From: Terriglobia bacterium
GTDB lineage: Bacteria; Acidobacteriota; Terriglobia; Terriglobales; Acidobacteriaceae
DNA: 64,000 nt
Assembly (NCBI GenBank): GCA_020073215.1
Contig: JAIQFO010000008.1
Span: forward strand, 1 to 64,000
Reading direction: 5' to 3'
Part shown: positions 26,285-35,322 of the stretch, piece after piece
Layout: each line of letters starts with the position of its first letter
Position numbering within the stretch: position 1 is the first letter of the stretch
The notes under the pieces: generated by a model
Seen by the model: the letters and a program-made list of their open reading frames with translations, nothing else
Databases searched by the model: none
Told to the model about the DNA's origin: nothing
Position numbers and translations under genes: made by a program

Positions 26285-27705
26285 GCGAAGGCGCCAATAT
26301 CCTGCTGGTGGACGACGAACCGGGAATGCTGCGCTACATCCGCACCCTGCTGGAAGTGGATGAGCACAAAGTGCAAACCGCCAGCACCGGGGAAGAAGCC
26401 GTCGCGTGCGTGGAAAAGGGACTGCAGCCCGACCTGGTGCTGCTCGATCTCCTGATGCCGGGCATCGACGGGTTACAGACCCTCGAGCAACTTCGCCACC
26501 TCAAGCCGGGATTGAAAGTGGTGATGCTCTCCTGCGTGAATGACACGCGCAAGGTCGTACAGGCGATGCGCCTGGGCGCGATCGATTATCTGACCAAGCC
26601 CTTCCAGAAAGCCGAGCTTGATGCGGTCATTGGACAGTGTGTCGGCACGCCGAAAGGGGAGAGCTACGCGGGCGAGGTCGAAGAACTTTGCGACGACGTA
26701 TTCTTTGTCGCGGCCAGTCCGGCGATGAAGAAGATTCGCTCGCAGGCGGCGCTCGTCGCCAACGTTGAAATTCCGGTCCTGCTGCTCGGTGAAAGCGGTA
26801 CCGGCAAGGAAGTGTTGGCGCGGCTGATCCACAAACTCTCCCCGCGCGCCCACCGCACTTTCCTGAAAGTGAACTGCGCGGCGGTGCCCGCCGATCTGCT
26901 CGAGAGCGAACTGTTTGGGTACGAAGCGGGAGCCTTTACCGGGGCTACGCATCCCAAGCCGGGCAAGTTCGAAATTTGCAACAAAGGCACGATCCTGCTT
27001 GACGAAATTGGCGAAATGCCGCCGGGGCTGCAGGCCAAACTGCTTCACGTCCTGCAGGACCAGCAGTTCTCCCGCCTCGGAAGCCGCACCCTGGTCAAAG
27101 TCGACGTTCGCATCCTGGCCGCGACCAATATCAATATTCCCGAAGCGCTCGCGACCAAACGTCTGCGCGAAGATCTCTATTACCGTCTGAACGCGTTCAC
27201 CATGTCGCTGCCGCCCCTGCGTGAACGCAAGGAAGAAATTCCGATTCTGCTGAAGCATTTCATGTCGCGGATGTCGGAGTCGTACGCGCGTCCGCCCTTG
27301 CCCCTTTCGCCTGCGTTGATGGAGGCGTGCCTGCGGCATTCCTGGCCGGGCAACCTGAGGGAACTGAGCAACTTCATCAAGCGCTATCTGGTTCTAGGGG
27401 ACGAAACGCTGGCTGCATCCGAGTTGCAGCCCCGGCCCGATGGCGGTGGAGGAATGCACGCCGAGATCGCTGACAGAGCCGCATTCGCGGGCGCCGATTC
27501 CGCCGGCGGCTTGAAGTCGCTGTCGCGCAACGCCAAGGATGAAGCGGAGGCCGAAGCCATCGCCCGCGCTCTCGAAGAGACCAACTGGAATCGGAAACAA
27601 GCCGCCGCGCTGCTGAAGATCAGCTACAAAGCGTTGCTCTATAAAATCCGCCAGTACGGAATCGCACAAAGCCGCAGCACCCATCGCTTATCTGCCGGCG
27701 CGTGA
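26281..27705 (+). CDS. NtrC-family sigma-54 response regulator
   Basis: A 474-residue regulator: receiver domain (about 1-120) with phospho-acceptor Asp in DLVLLDLLMPGIDG and the Lys in DYLTKPF; AAA+ domain with GESGTGKE, the GAFTGA loop (ESELFGYEAGAFTGATHPKPG), GTILLDEIGEMPPG and LREDLYYRLN; and a C-terminal Fis-type helix-turn-helix (NRKQAAALLKISYKALLYKI). It activates sigma-54 promoters when phosphorylated by the kinase encoded just upstream (4-nt overlap). A candidate sigma-54 promoter in this window lies at 53315-53331, upstream of the OmpA-like gene; no link is proven. Confidence 0.95.
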   Translation: MSEGANILLVDDEPGMLRYIRTLLEVDEHKVQTASTGEEAVACVEKGLQPDLVLLDLLMPGIDGLQTLEQLRHLKPGLKVVMLSCVNDTRKVVQAMRLGAIDYLTKPFQKAELDAVIGQCVGTPKGESYAGEVEELCDDVFFVAASPAMKKIRSQAALVANVEIPVLLLGESGTGKEVLARLIHKLSPRAHRTFLKVNCAAVPADLLESELFGYEAGAFTGATHPKPGKFEICNKGTILLDEIGEMPPGLQAKLLHVLQDQQFSRLGSRTLVKVDVRILAATNINIPEALATKRLREDLYYRLNAFTMSLPPLRERKEEIPILLKHFMSRMSESYARPPLPLSPALMEACLRHSWPGNLRELSNFIKRYLVLGDETLAASELQPRPDGGGGMHAEIADRAAFAGADSAGGLKSLSRNAKDEAEAEAIARALEETNWNRKQAAALLKISYKALLYKIRQYGIAQSRSTHRLSAGA

Positions 27706-27757
27706 AGGCCAGACGCGACGGGCTTCGAGATAAAGGCTAAAGGCTAAATGCTGTTTT

Positions 27758-27844
27758 TGGTGCGGATAAGAGGACTCGAACCTCCACGACCTTGCGATCA
27801 CTAGGACCTGAACCTAGCGCGTCTGCCAGTTCCGCCATATCCGC
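27758..27844 (-). tRNA. tRNA-Leu (anticodon CAG)
   Basis: Minus-strand class II tRNA of 84 nt plus encoded CCA (27758-27760). The acceptor stem GCGGATA/TATCCGC, discriminator A, D arm with GGCAGAC, anticodon stem CTAGG-TTCAGGT-CCTAG giving anticodon CAG, a long variable arm (TGATCGCAAGGTCGT) and T arm GGAGGTTCGAGTCCTC are all present. It reads CUG codons. It lies between the response regulator and a 77-residue ORF, opposite to both. Confidence 0.97.
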
Positions 27845-27892
27845 ATACCACGAAGAAAAAATCGGCAGGCCCTTTTTTAGGGGGACTACACT

Positions 27893-27922
27893 AATATCTA
27901 CTGGCTGAGGCTTGGCTGTCAA
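27893..27922 (-). promoter_or_regulatory. candidate tRNA-Leu promoter
   Basis: On the minus strand a perfect TTGACA (27922-27917), an 18-bp spacer and GATATT (27898-27893). Transcription would begin about 42 nt before the mature tRNA 5' end. Confidence 0.4.
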
Positions 27923-27982
27923 CGAGCGCAACGGCGCAACCTTCCGTGTGTTCCGTCGTGGGCAAGTGCTCCAGGACGCGCC

Positions 27983-28216
27983 ATGATTATGCGAAATACC
28001 TCCGATAAAATCCCGGCGGAACTGGCGAAGGAACTCCGAACCTTGGCGCACGATCTCAGCAACGCGCTCGAAACCATCGTGCAAGCCACCTACCTGATTT
28101 CGCAGGCAGATCCACCCGAGAACCTGCGCCGCTGGGTCGAAATGATCGACCAGGCCTCGAAGGAAGCGGTAAAAATCAATCAGAAACTGCGCCAACTCTT
28201 GCGCTCGCAAAGCTAG
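27983..28216 (+). CDS. orphan 77-residue DHp/HisKA-like protein
   Basis: A small all-helical protein whose first half reads like the dimerisation and phospho-acceptor helix of a histidine kinase: LAKELRTLAHDLSNALETIV, with His23 followed by Asp and, three further on, Asn, as in HDLxN-type HisKA motifs. A second amphipathic helix follows (RRWVEMIDQASKEAVKINQK). There is no ATPase domain. It could be a phosphotransfer protein, a dominant partner of a kinase, or a degraded kinase. It lies 280 nt downstream of a kinase-regulator pair, with the tRNA-Leu gene between them on the other strand. The ATG is followed in frame by a second (MIMRN), either of which may start. Confidence 0.65.
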   Translation: MIMRNTSDKIPAELAKELRTLAHDLSNALETIVQATYLISQADPPENLRRWVEMIDQASKEAVKINQKLRQLLRSQS

Positions 28217-28304
28217 TACCGGGACGCCTGATGATGGCGTCGTGGGAAGGAATCGCGCCAGCCGGACAGCCTCCGGGACGGCGGCGCAACTCTCAGTGGT
28301 AAAA

Positions 28305-28345
28305 CGGTACAGTCACGCGGTTACGGCACTAGTCCAGTTCTTCCG
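28305..28345. repeat. family J repeat, copy 1
   Basis: Contains ACAGTCACGCGGTTACGGCA and CTAGTCCAGT; a related sequence (ACTATCACGCGGTCGCGGTA, then GACTAGTACCATCAC) lies at 28888-28926. The pair brackets the OsmC gene. A further related fragment GACTACACTAATATC (27885-27899) resembles GACATTACACTAATACC (28937-28953). Confidence 0.45.
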
Positions 28346-28370
28346 GGGGACATCAGGCGCTCTCAGAACC

Positions 28371-28793
28371 CTAGCCCAGCTTCGCCTCCATCGTAATCTT
28401 CGCGTTCAGCACTTTCGAGACCGGGCAGCCCGCTTTTGCGTTTTGCGCCGCCGTGCTGAAGGCTTCCGCGCTCGCGCCCGGCACCTTGGCGACCACATCC
28501 AGATGCACCGCCGTGATGGTCCAGCCGGCATCGAGTTTTTCCATGGTGAGCGTGGCCGCCGTACTGATGCTCTCTGGCGTGAGATTCGCGGTTCCCAGTT
28601 GCGCCGACAGCGCCATCGAAAAGCACGCGGCATGCGCCGCCGCAATCAGTTCTTCCGGATTCGTTCCCGGAGTGTTTTCAAACCGCGTGGTAAACGAATA
28701 GGGCGTATTCGAAAGCACGCCGCTGGTGGACGAAACTGTCCCCTTCCCGTCTTTAAGACCGCCCTTCCACACTGCACTCGCTTTGCGTTGCAT
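28371..28793 (-). CDS. OsmC/Ohr-family peroxidase
   Basis: A 140-residue protein of the OsmC family, thiol-dependent cytosolic enzymes that reduce organic hydroperoxides. Both reactive cysteines are visible: the first in HAACFSMAL (about residue 56) and the second in KAGCPVSKVL (about 121). The N-terminus RKASAVWKGGLKDGKGTV and the PEELIAAAHAAC block are typical of the OsmC rather than the Ohr branch. It is a single gene flanked by copies of a short repeat. Confidence 0.92.
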   Translation of the reverse strand: MQRKASAVWKGGLKDGKGTVSSTSGVLSNTPYSFTTRFENTPGTNPEELIAAAHAACFSMALSAQLGTANLTPESISTAATLTMEKLDAGWTITAVHLDVVAKVPGASAEAFSTAAQNAKAGCPVSKVLNAKITMEAKLG

Positions 28794-28887
28794 TCCAATC
28801 TCCTGTTGCGAGGATTCAAACGAAGTCGCATTCCATTGTAGAAGAAGTGCCGGGGCCGCGTGGTCAGTCCCACGATGGAGCAGCAGT

Positions 28888-28953
28888 AACTATCACGCGG
28901 TCGCGGTAGTGTGGACTAGTACCATCACTCTGCGGGACATTACACTAATACCT
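28888..28953. repeat. family J repeat, copy 2
   Basis: ACTATCACGCGGTCGCGGTA, TGGACTAGTACC, then GGGACATTACACTAATACC. Related to the sequence at 28305-28345 and to the fragment at 27885-27899. It occupies the gap upstream of the isoaspartyl peptidase gene. Confidence 0.45.
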
Positions 28954-28977
28954 CAACTTTCCCCAAAAGGACTGAAA

Positions 28978-29895
28978 GTGCCAACCAATCCTATTCTGGT
29001 CGTACACGGCGGCGCCTGGGCCATACCCGACGACATGGTCGAGGCGCACCTCAACGGAGTGCGCAACGCTGCCGCGGCCGGATGGCGCGCGCTCGAACGC
29101 GGCGCCTCCGCTCTCGACGCGGTCGAAGAAGCCGTGGTCGTGCTCGAGGATGACGAAACCTTTGACGCCGGCCGCGGCAGCTTCCTGAACCGTGACGGCA
29201 AAGTGCAGCTCGACGCCTTCATCATGGACGGCTCGACCCTCCGTGGCGGCGGGGTGGGTTGCGTCGAACGTTTGCGCAACCCGGTCCGCGCCGCCCGGAA
29301 GATTCTTAGCGACAGCCCGCACGTCTATTTTGTCGCCGAAGGCGCCGAACGCTTTGCCGCCGAGCAAGGCATCGCTCTTTGCCGCAACGAAGATCTAGTC
29401 GTCCCTCGCGAAGTCGAGCGCTTGCGGGAATACCAGGCGCAGGACCGAAACCACGGCAACGATCTGTTCGCGCCCGAAATCTCGCACGACACGGTGGGAG
29501 CCGTAGCCCTTGACCGCAACGGCAATATCGCCGCATCCACTTCGACCGGGGGCACGCTCAACAAGGCTCCCGGCCGCCTCGGGGACTCTTCCCTGATTGG
29601 CTGCGGCTGCTACGCCGATAACGCCAGCGCGGCCGCTTCCACCACCGGATGGGGAGAACCGATCATGAAGCTGGTGCTCGCGAAGTGGGCGGCGGACCGC
29701 GTCGAATCCGGCAGTCGGCCCGAGTGGGTTGCCAAGGAGGCCATGAACTATCTAAAGCAGCGCCTCAACGGCCACGGCGGAATCATTCTACTGGACGCTC
29801 AGGGCCGCTTCGGAATTGCCCACAATACTCCGCGCATGGCCTGGGCAGTCCAGACGACGGAGAAGCTGGAAGCCGGCACTGAACGCTCTGGATAA
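28978..29895 (+). CDS. isoaspartyl peptidase/L-asparaginase (type 2, Ntn hydrolase)
   Basis: Hydrolyses isoaspartyl dipeptides and asparagine; made as a precursor that cleaves itself. The 305-residue product starts at the GTG at 28978 (PTNPILVVHGGAWAI follows, the normal family N-terminus), with AAAAGGA upstream; a longer frame from 28726 would run through a repeat and is rejected. The nucleophile Thr is in ISHDTVGAVALD (about residue 175), the cleavage site being just before it; the substrate loop GRLGDSSLIGCGCYAD follows. The gene after it starts 27 nt downstream. Confidence 0.92.
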   Translation: MPTNPILVVHGGAWAIPDDMVEAHLNGVRNAAAAGWRALERGASALDAVEEAVVVLEDDETFDAGRGSFLNRDGKVQLDAFIMDGSTLRGGGVGCVERLRNPVRAARKILSDSPHVYFVAEGAERFAAEQGIALCRNEDLVVPREVERLREYQAQDRNHGNDLFAPEISHDTVGAVALDRNGNIAASTSTGGTLNKAPGRLGDSSLIGCGCYADNASAAASTTGWGEPIMKLVLAKWAADRVESGSRPEWVAKEAMNYLKQRLNGHGGIILLDAQGRFGIAHNTPRMAWAVQTTEKLEAGTERSG

Positions 29896-29922
29896 CGGCA
29901 GTAAGAAGCATAGGGAGGCCCC

Positions 29923-30276
29923 GTGGAAACCGTCCAATGGCGTGATTACCTCGGCAATGCGATTCGTTATTGGGAGCCGCGGCGAATCTTGTACAACGTG
30001 CTGCTCGCGGTCATCGTGGCCGTCCATTTTGTAACGGGCCTGCCATTTTCGCGGACCGTTTTGCAACTCAACACTCTGCTGCTCTTGTTCGCCCTAGCCG
30101 TGCTTGCGAACGTCGCATATTGTGCAGCCTACGTGCCCGATGTTTTCGCGCAAATGTCGAGCCTGCGCGATTCGTGGCTGCGCTACCGGTGGGCGCTGTT
30201 TGTTGTAGGTCTGGCGTTCGCGGCGGTGCTGACGCATTTCTGGTCGCTAGGGCTGTTTAGCAGAAACGGGCAATAG
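29923..30276 (+). CDS. small membrane protein, unknown function
   Basis: A 117-residue protein with three hydrophobic helices (about residues 22-40, 47-70 and 90-112) and charged ends. It starts at a GTG preceded by GGGAGG at good distance. No family is recognised. It is probably cotranscribed with the isoaspartyl peptidase gene 27 nt upstream. It would sit in the inner membrane with most residues inside the bilayer. Confidence 0.65.
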   Translation: METVQWRDYLGNAIRYWEPRRILYNVLLAVIVAVHFVTGLPFSRTVLQLNTLLLLFALAVLANVAYCAAYVPDVFAQMSSLRDSWLRYRWALFVVGLAFAAVLTHFWSLGLFSRNGQ

Positions 30277-30300
30277 AATACGACAAGGAAAGCCCAAAGT

Positions 30301-31767
30301 TTACAACTCCAGATGCAACCGAAAGGTCGGCACCACGACCGGCCCGCGGTCGCGGTTGTAACCAGGATTGTTGACGTGCTGCACTCCGGGAGCGATATAG
30401 ATTCCTCGCCAAACGTGGGCCGTGTAATACGATTCGAGAATGTTTTCTCGCCCGTAGTTTAGTTTGCCATCGCCAAGCAGGAAGCCGGACCCGCCGTCCG
30501 CGAGACAGATCTGGTGATCCTTCTTGATCCCGTTCGATACGAAGGCAACGCCGGCACGGTCTTGCTTGCGATGCCATAATGCGCCGTTCACGCCAACGCC
30601 CTGATTGAACGTCGAATCAATCTCGGTGTAGGCAAAGGACTCGGTTCTTCCATCGTCCCATCCCCAGCGGGCGTAGGCCGTGAAATTCCGGCTGAGATTC
30701 TGTTCCAGGTTTATGCCAAAGCCATATTTGCGGGTGACGTGCCAGGGGTGGTGAGTGATATCAGGGGCGGGGACGAGGCCTTCTTTGAACTGAGCAACCG
30801 CCTCGCGATAGACGCCCATATTGGCGTAGTTTGTGTAGGCGAGCAGGCGGATGACACCGGGTTTCTTCGGGAGGAGGCCACGACGCAGTTCATATTCCCA
30901 ATTCTCGGCATGAACCTGCCACGGCCGCCACACCAGATCGATTCCGTTTGCAACCTTTGGCATGAGCGCCTCGGCGAAGCGGAAACCCCAATTGCGGTCT
31001 TCGTAGTCCGCCACTACGCCCACGGTGTAGCCCCGCGTATCGGCGGCATAATCCCAGGCTCCGTTGTTGTCGACCGACCAGTTGCTGAATTGAAAATGCG
31101 TGTCGGAGCCGACTGAGTTCACGTCCAGGAAATCCGGCATGCTGAACTTGCCGAAGCGAATTTCCAGGCGGCGTCGCGGCAGCTCATCGAACAGCGAGAG
31201 ATAGCTGCGCTGGTTTTCAATCTTATCCTTGCTCAGGGCGAACACCTTGTGGATCATGCCGCGCCCCAGGTACGGCGCTTTGCTCAAAGACGGATTGCGC
31301 ACGATGTCCAGATTGGTGTCTCCAGCCAGGCCGAGGCCAGTGCTGAGAGCCGCGCCACCTGCTTCTTCGATGTCAACTAAAAGCTCGGTGGAATTGTTAA
31401 GTCGAACCCCCGTGTAGAGCGTCAGCACGCGCGAGGTGGCCTTCTCATAATGCGGGCTGAGACTGTTCGGGCCGCTGTAGTCGGCGTGAAAGCCGGGATG
31501 GGCCTGGAAGATGAAGTTCATCTGCCCGGAGAGCCAGAAGCGCGTGTTTCTGAAATGCGTGAGCATCGTTTCGGGATCAGCAAGGGCATCGCTCGGCGGG
31601 CTGGGTGAATCGTCCCCATCCGCAGGTGGAGCATCGCCCGCGCGCGAGGGTGCACCGGGTTGCTGCGCGTAGGCCGGTTTTATGCAGGCCGTCGCGCTCA
31701 TCAGCCACAACACGGCCAGCAACGCCCGCACCGTCCAGTGTGCCGATTTGCCATTTCGCTTCGACAT
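30301..31767 (-). CDS. OprB-type carbohydrate porin
   Basis: A 488-residue outer-membrane beta-barrel. A signal peptide occupies about residues 1-36 (after MSKRNGKSAH, hydrophobic to PAYAQQ). The first strand region (FWLSGQMNFIFQAHPGFHADYSG) and the end (NPGYNRDRGPVVV, FRLHLEL with a C-terminal Leu) match carbohydrate-selective porins of the OprB family; alternating Tyr/Trp-rich strands run throughout. It would admit sugars passively. The ATG at 31767 is preferred over that at 31785 because it gives a compact signal peptide. It is not in a sugar transport operon. Confidence 0.85.
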   Translation of the reverse strand: MSKRNGKSAHWTVRALLAVLWLMSATACIKPAYAQQPGAPSRAGDAPPADGDDSPSPPSDALADPETMLTHFRNTRFWLSGQMNFIFQAHPGFHADYSGPNSLSPHYEKATSRVLTLYTGVRLNNSTELLVDIEEAGGAALSTGLGLAGDTNLDIVRNPSLSKAPYLGRGMIHKVFALSKDKIENQRSYLSLFDELPRRRLEIRFGKFSMPDFLDVNSVGSDTHFQFSNWSVDNNGAWDYAADTRGYTVGVVADYEDRNWGFRFAEALMPKVANGIDLVWRPWQVHAENWEYELRRGLLPKKPGVIRLLAYTNYANMGVYREAVAQFKEGLVPAPDITHHPWHVTRKYGFGINLEQNLSRNFTAYARWGWDDGRTESFAYTEIDSTFNQGVGVNGALWHRKQDRAGVAFVSNGIKKDHQICLADGGSGFLLGDGKLNYGRENILESYYTAHVWRGIYIAPGVQHVNNPGYNRDRGPVVVPTFRLHLEL

Positions 31768-31785
31768 CTCGCCCCAAAAGTCCAA

Positions 31786-32100
31786 TCTATCAGTTTGCGC
31801 TGAGTCGGGAGATGACGCAGGAGGCGTGTCGAAAAGTAAAAAAGGACAGCCTGGAGCCCCCCAAGGCCGTCCTCATAAACCCTCCCGGTTAGAAGGGCAA
31901 CTGGCATCACGATAGCGGTGCGAGATTGCAGGAATATTGCAATCGTGTGAAAGTCCGGTGAATTCGCTCCAGGTTTCAGATGGCTTTCGCGGTACCCGGG
32001 ATCGCGAGTCCGTGCGATCCTGCGCTGTCTGCCGCCGATGCGCGGCTGCTATATTGATCGGAGCATCGTAGGCTCCGATTAAACCGACCGCGGTGGAGGA
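31786..32100. other. intergenic region between porin and hemL
   Basis: No gene is supported. An inverted repeat GATTGCA (31924-31930) / TGCAATC (31938-31944) with a 7-nt spacer is a possible operator. TATATT at 32050-32055 is a candidate -10 for hemL. Confidence 0.45.
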
Positions 32101-33402
32101 ATGATGGCCCGCACGACCGAGCAGTCCCGCAAGCTGCAAAAACGCGCCGAGCAGTTGATTCCTGGAGGCGTGAACTCTCCTGTGCGCGCTTTCGGCAGCG
32201 TGGGAGGCGACCCACCGTACATCGTACGCGGGCAGGGTTCGCATATCTGGGATGCCGACGGCAACGAGTATGTGGACTACATTGGCTCCTGGGGCCCGCT
32301 TATCCTCGGGCACGCCGCGCCCACCGTCATCGAGGCTGTGATTGCCGCGGCGCGCAAGGGCACGAGCTTCGGGGCCTCTACTCCCGCCGAAGCGGATCTT
32401 GCCGAGCTGGTGATTTCCGCGTTTCCGCACATGCAAAAAGTCCGCTTTGTCAGTTCGGGCACCGAAGCGACCATGTCGGCCATCCGGCTGGCGCGCGGCT
32501 ATACGAAGCGCAAATATATTGTGAAGTTCGAGGGTTGCTATCACGGGCACTCCGACGCGTTGCTGGTGAAAGCCGGCTCCGGAGTTGCTACGCTCGGCAT
32601 TCCGGGCTCGGCGGGCGTTCCGGAAGAATTCACGCAGTTCACGTTGGCGCTCCCCTACAACGACACCGGCGCGCTCGAGCAGACATTCGAAAAGTTCAAG
32701 CATCAGATATCTTGCGTTATTGTCGAGCCAGTCGTCGGCAACATGGGATGCGTGCCTCCGGCTCGCGGATACCTCGAGGCTCTGCGCGCCATAACCGCGC
32801 GCGATAAAGCGGTGCTCATCTTCGATGAAGTCATGACCGGGTTCCGTCTGGCCTATGGCGGCGCGCAGGAACTCTACGGGATCCAGCCCGATCTCACCAC
32901 GATGGGCAAGATTATCGGCGGAGGGTTGCCGGTGGGCGCCTACGGCGGACCCAGCGAAATCATGGACCTAGTTGCTCCGCTCGGGCCCGTCTACCAAGCC
33001 GGAACGCTCTCCGGTAATCCCCTGGCGATGGCTGCAGGTTATGCCACGTTAAGCTACCTGCGCGAGCAAAAGGACGTTTACTCGAAGCTCGAAAAGCTTG
33101 CTAGTGAAGTCGTCGCCGGAGTCGCCGCCGCAGCGAAAGATGCGGGTGTGACCATGTGCCACAACCGGGTGGGCTCGATGTTCACCTGGTTTTTCGCGAA
33201 GGGCCCAGTTACCGACTGGGATTCCGCCGCGAAGTGCGACACTGAGGTTTTCGGGCGCTTCTTCCGGGCGATGCTGGAAAACGGAATCTACCTGCCGCCG
33301 TCGCAGTTCGAAGCAGCGTTCCTGGGAGCGGCGCATACTGAAAAAGATGTTCAACAAACCATCACGGCCGCGAAGCAGGCGTTCGCGATGGTGACGGCGT
33401 AG
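32101..33402 (+). CDS. hemL: glutamate-1-semialdehyde 2,1-aminomutase
   Basis: PLP enzyme that converts glutamate-1-semialdehyde to 5-aminolevulinate, the second step of the C5 haem pathway. The 433-residue product shows [12 protein letters not shown], the [13 protein letters not shown] block, the signature [14 protein letters not shown], and the PLP lysine in [16 protein letters not shown]. Length is normal. The start is ATG 32101 or the adjacent ATG 32104, both served by GGTGGAGG. Haem supply is consistent with the cytochrome bd genes elsewhere in the window, but no other hem gene is near. Confidence 0.96.
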   Translation: MMARTTEQSRKLQKRAEQLIPGGVNSPVRAFGSVGGDPPYIVRGQGSHIWDADGNEYVDYIGSWGPLILGHAAPTVIEAVIAAARKGTSFGASTPAEADLAELVISAFPHMQKVRFVSSGTEATMSAIRLARGYTKRKYIVKFEGCYHGHSDALLVKAGSGVATLGIPGSAGVPEEFTQFTLALPYNDTGALEQTFEKFKHQISCVIVEPVVGNMGCVPPARGYLEALRAITARDKAVLIFDEVMTGFRLAYGGAQELYGIQPDLTTMGKIIGGGLPVGAYGGPSEIMDLVAPLGPVYQAGTLSGNPLAMAAGYATLSYLREQKDVYSKLEKLASEVVAGVAAAAKDAGVTMCHNRVGSMFTWFFAKGPVTDWDSAAKCDTEVFGRFFRAMLENGIYLPPSQFEAAFLGAAHTEKDVQQTITAAKQAFAMVTA

Positions 33403-33420
33403 GAAGTGCGGTGTTAGCTC

Positions 33421-34389
33421 GTGAAAAAGTCTAGTGCTCAAATTAGTGAAGCTGAACGCCTCCGCAGACTGGGACAGAGCCAGTCAATTGGGGGAGCTAG
33501 CTACAGGGCATTCCTATCGTTTCTGAGTGCCGCCAAGCTGGGCGACGAAGAGGCCCAGGTAGCAGTCGGCTATGGCTATGCCTATGGGATCTCCCGCAAG
33601 GCAAGCGTGGATGAGGCCCTTCGCTGGTGGAAGCGCGCCTACAGACAGGGCTCCTGGGCTGCTGCATTCAATCTTGGGATGTTCTTTCGCGATGCGAAAC
33701 AGTGGGCAAAGGCCTTGAAGTGGTTCGAGCGCGCCATACAAGCTGGCGATGACGATGGACTGATCGAGATCGCTAAGATCCACCTTCGCTATGGAGGTGA
33801 CCGGGCCGCGGGTCTCCGCTATCTAAAGCTTGCAGTTGACTCGAAAGACAAGCTCACAGAACCGGCGCGTCTGGAAACAGCACGCTTGCTCAAAGAGCAA
33901 AAGGCATTGTCCTCTGGCGATCTCCTGTACATGGAGGCAGATTTACTTGATGAGCGCGGGCGATTCGCCGAAGCCCTACCCTTGCTGCTGAAGGGAGCTA
34001 AGGCTGGCGATACGAGCTGCCAGATCCTTCTCGGGAACTATCTTTCCGATGGCCGAAAGGGCATTCCGATTGACCGGAAGCGCGGTGTCTACTGGTACAA
34101 GCAGGCTTATAAGCAAGGGCGCAGTACCGGTGCTTCGAATTTGGCGATCCACTATCGAAAGCAGGGAGATGTGGACGAGGCGTACCGGTGGTTCGAGCTT
34201 GCTGTAGAGTCAGGAGATAATGAATCCCACCTCGCACTTGCGAAGATTTGGCTTTATGACCGCGAGAACAAGGCAAAGGCAATCAAGCATCTCAAAGCGG
34301 TGTTCCAAGGTAATCCCCGCGATGTGAGCGAGCTTGGCCGTGATGAGGCAAGGACAATGCTCAGGCGTCTGAGGGCGGCGCACAAATAG
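33421..34389 (+). CDS. Sel1-repeat protein
   Basis: A 322-residue protein of tandem TPR-like Sel1 repeats (AALGDEEAQVAVGYGYAYG-, AAFNLGMFFRDAKQWAKALK-, ASNLAIHYRKQGDVDEAYRW-type units, each about 36 residues). It lacks a signal peptide, so is cytosolic, and has no catalytic domain; such proteins act as protein-binding scaffolds. It starts at GTG 33421, 19 nt after the hemL stop, without a clear Shine-Dalgarno. The codon use looks less GC-biased than its neighbours, which may point to later acquisition. Confidence 0.8.
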   Translation: MKKSSAQISEAERLRRLGQSQSIGGASYRAFLSFLSAAKLGDEEAQVAVGYGYAYGISRKASVDEALRWWKRAYRQGSWAAAFNLGMFFRDAKQWAKALKWFERAIQAGDDDGLIEIAKIHLRYGGDRAAGLRYLKLAVDSKDKLTEPARLETARLLKEQKALSSGDLLYMEADLLDERGRFAEALPLLLKGAKAGDTSCQILLGNYLSDGRKGIPIDRKRGVYWYKQAYKQGRSTGASNLAIHYRKQGDVDEAYRWFELAVESGDNESHLALAKIWLYDRENKAKAIKHLKAVFQGNPRDVSELGRDEARTMLRRLRAAHK

Positions 34390-34409
34390 CGGAGCGGAAG
34401 CTGACAACC

Positions 34410-35138
34410 CTATCCGACTGCCTGAGGCTGATGGCTGACAGCCCTCATCTCTTCCACCGTCACAAACTCATAACCCCAATCGCGATACCGCTGAATCAGA
34501 TTGTCGGTCGCAATCACCGTCTGCGCGCGGTCAGCGCCTATGGCGCGATGTCCGCCATCGTGCAGCAGGATCACGTCGCCTCCTCGCATCTGCCTCTCGA
34601 CCTTCTTTTCGATCACCGCGGCGGGGGGAGCAGTCCAGTCGTAGCCGGTCACGTTCCACATTACCGTCTGCATTCCGAGTTCGCGCGCGATCCTGATCGT
34701 TGCCGGGCGTCTTCCTCCAAACGGCGGGCGAAACAACTTCGAATGCTCGCCGATTGCGTCGTGCAGCGCCTGACGACAATCAACCAACTCCTTGCGGGTT
34801 TGCGCTTCTGATTTGAAGATGAGCAGCGGATGGGTGAAGGTGTGATTGCCGACGACATGTCCTGCCTGCGCCACCGCGCGCGCAATATCGGGGCGCTGCT
34901 GTACGTAGCGGCCAATCATGAAGAACGTCGCCCGCACGCCGTGCTTTGCCAGCACGTCGAGCAACTTCATCGTGTGCGGATCGTTGGGGCCGTCGTCGTA
35001 CGTCAGGGCAATTTTTTTGATGCCCCGCATCCCGCCGGTAAACGTCGGCCCGTACCACTGCCCGGTCGGCGCCATGGACTGATACCCGGCAGCCGAAGCA
35101 GCCGCAGCGGCCGCGACTCCGATGAGAGCTGGAAGCAT
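34410..35138 (-). CDS. polysaccharide deacetylase (NodB domain)
   Basis: A 242-residue carbohydrate esterase-4 protein. An N-terminal hydrophobic, Ala-rich segment (about 5-20) is a membrane anchor or signal peptide, so the enzyme acts in the envelope. The metal-binding triad is clear: ALTYDDGPNDPHT (catalytic Asp and first metal Asp) and GNHTFTHP (two His). LFRPPFGGRRPAT and the late VILLHDGGHR motif complete the NodB set. Substrate, peptidoglycan or an exopolysaccharide, cannot be told. Monocistronic. Confidence 0.92.
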   Translation of the reverse strand: MLPALIGVAAAAAASAAGYQSMAPTGQWYGPTFTGGMRGIKKIALTYDDGPNDPHTMKLLDVLAKHGVRATFFMIGRYVQQRPDIARAVAQAGHVVGNHTFTHPLLIFKSEAQTRKELVDCRQALHDAIGEHSKLFRPPFGGRRPATIRIARELGMQTVMWNVTGYDWTAPPAAVIEKKVERQMRGGDVILLHDGGHRAIGADRAQTVIATDNLIQRYRDWGYEFVTVEEMRAVSHQPQAVG

Positions 35139-35159
35139 GACCGAATTGTAAATGCAGGT

Positions 35160-35265
35160 CCGAGGTCAGAGGTCAGATTGCAGAAGTAAAAGCTCAACGA
35201 TTCAGCATTGCCGCTTGTCACGAAAGATTTTCACCTCTGCAATCTGACCTCTAACCTCTGACCTC
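35160..35265. repeat. snap-back repeat, family A copy 2
   Basis: Left arm 35163-35187 (AGGTCAGAGGTCAGATTGCA, GAAGT) and right arm 35232-35265 (CACCTCTGCAATCTGACCTC, TAACCTCTGACCTCC) enclose about 44 nt unrelated to the loops of other copies. It separates the divergent deacetylase and deoxynucleoside kinase genes. Confidence 0.8.
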
Positions 35266-35322
35266 CCCACAATCCACAATTGCGCAGACGCCCGAAGCCA
35301 TATATTCTGCTCACGACTATCC

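Noticed and set aside
31873..32703. 276-codon minus-strand frame opposite hemL
   Set aside because: Antisense shadow of hemL with no recognisable domain.
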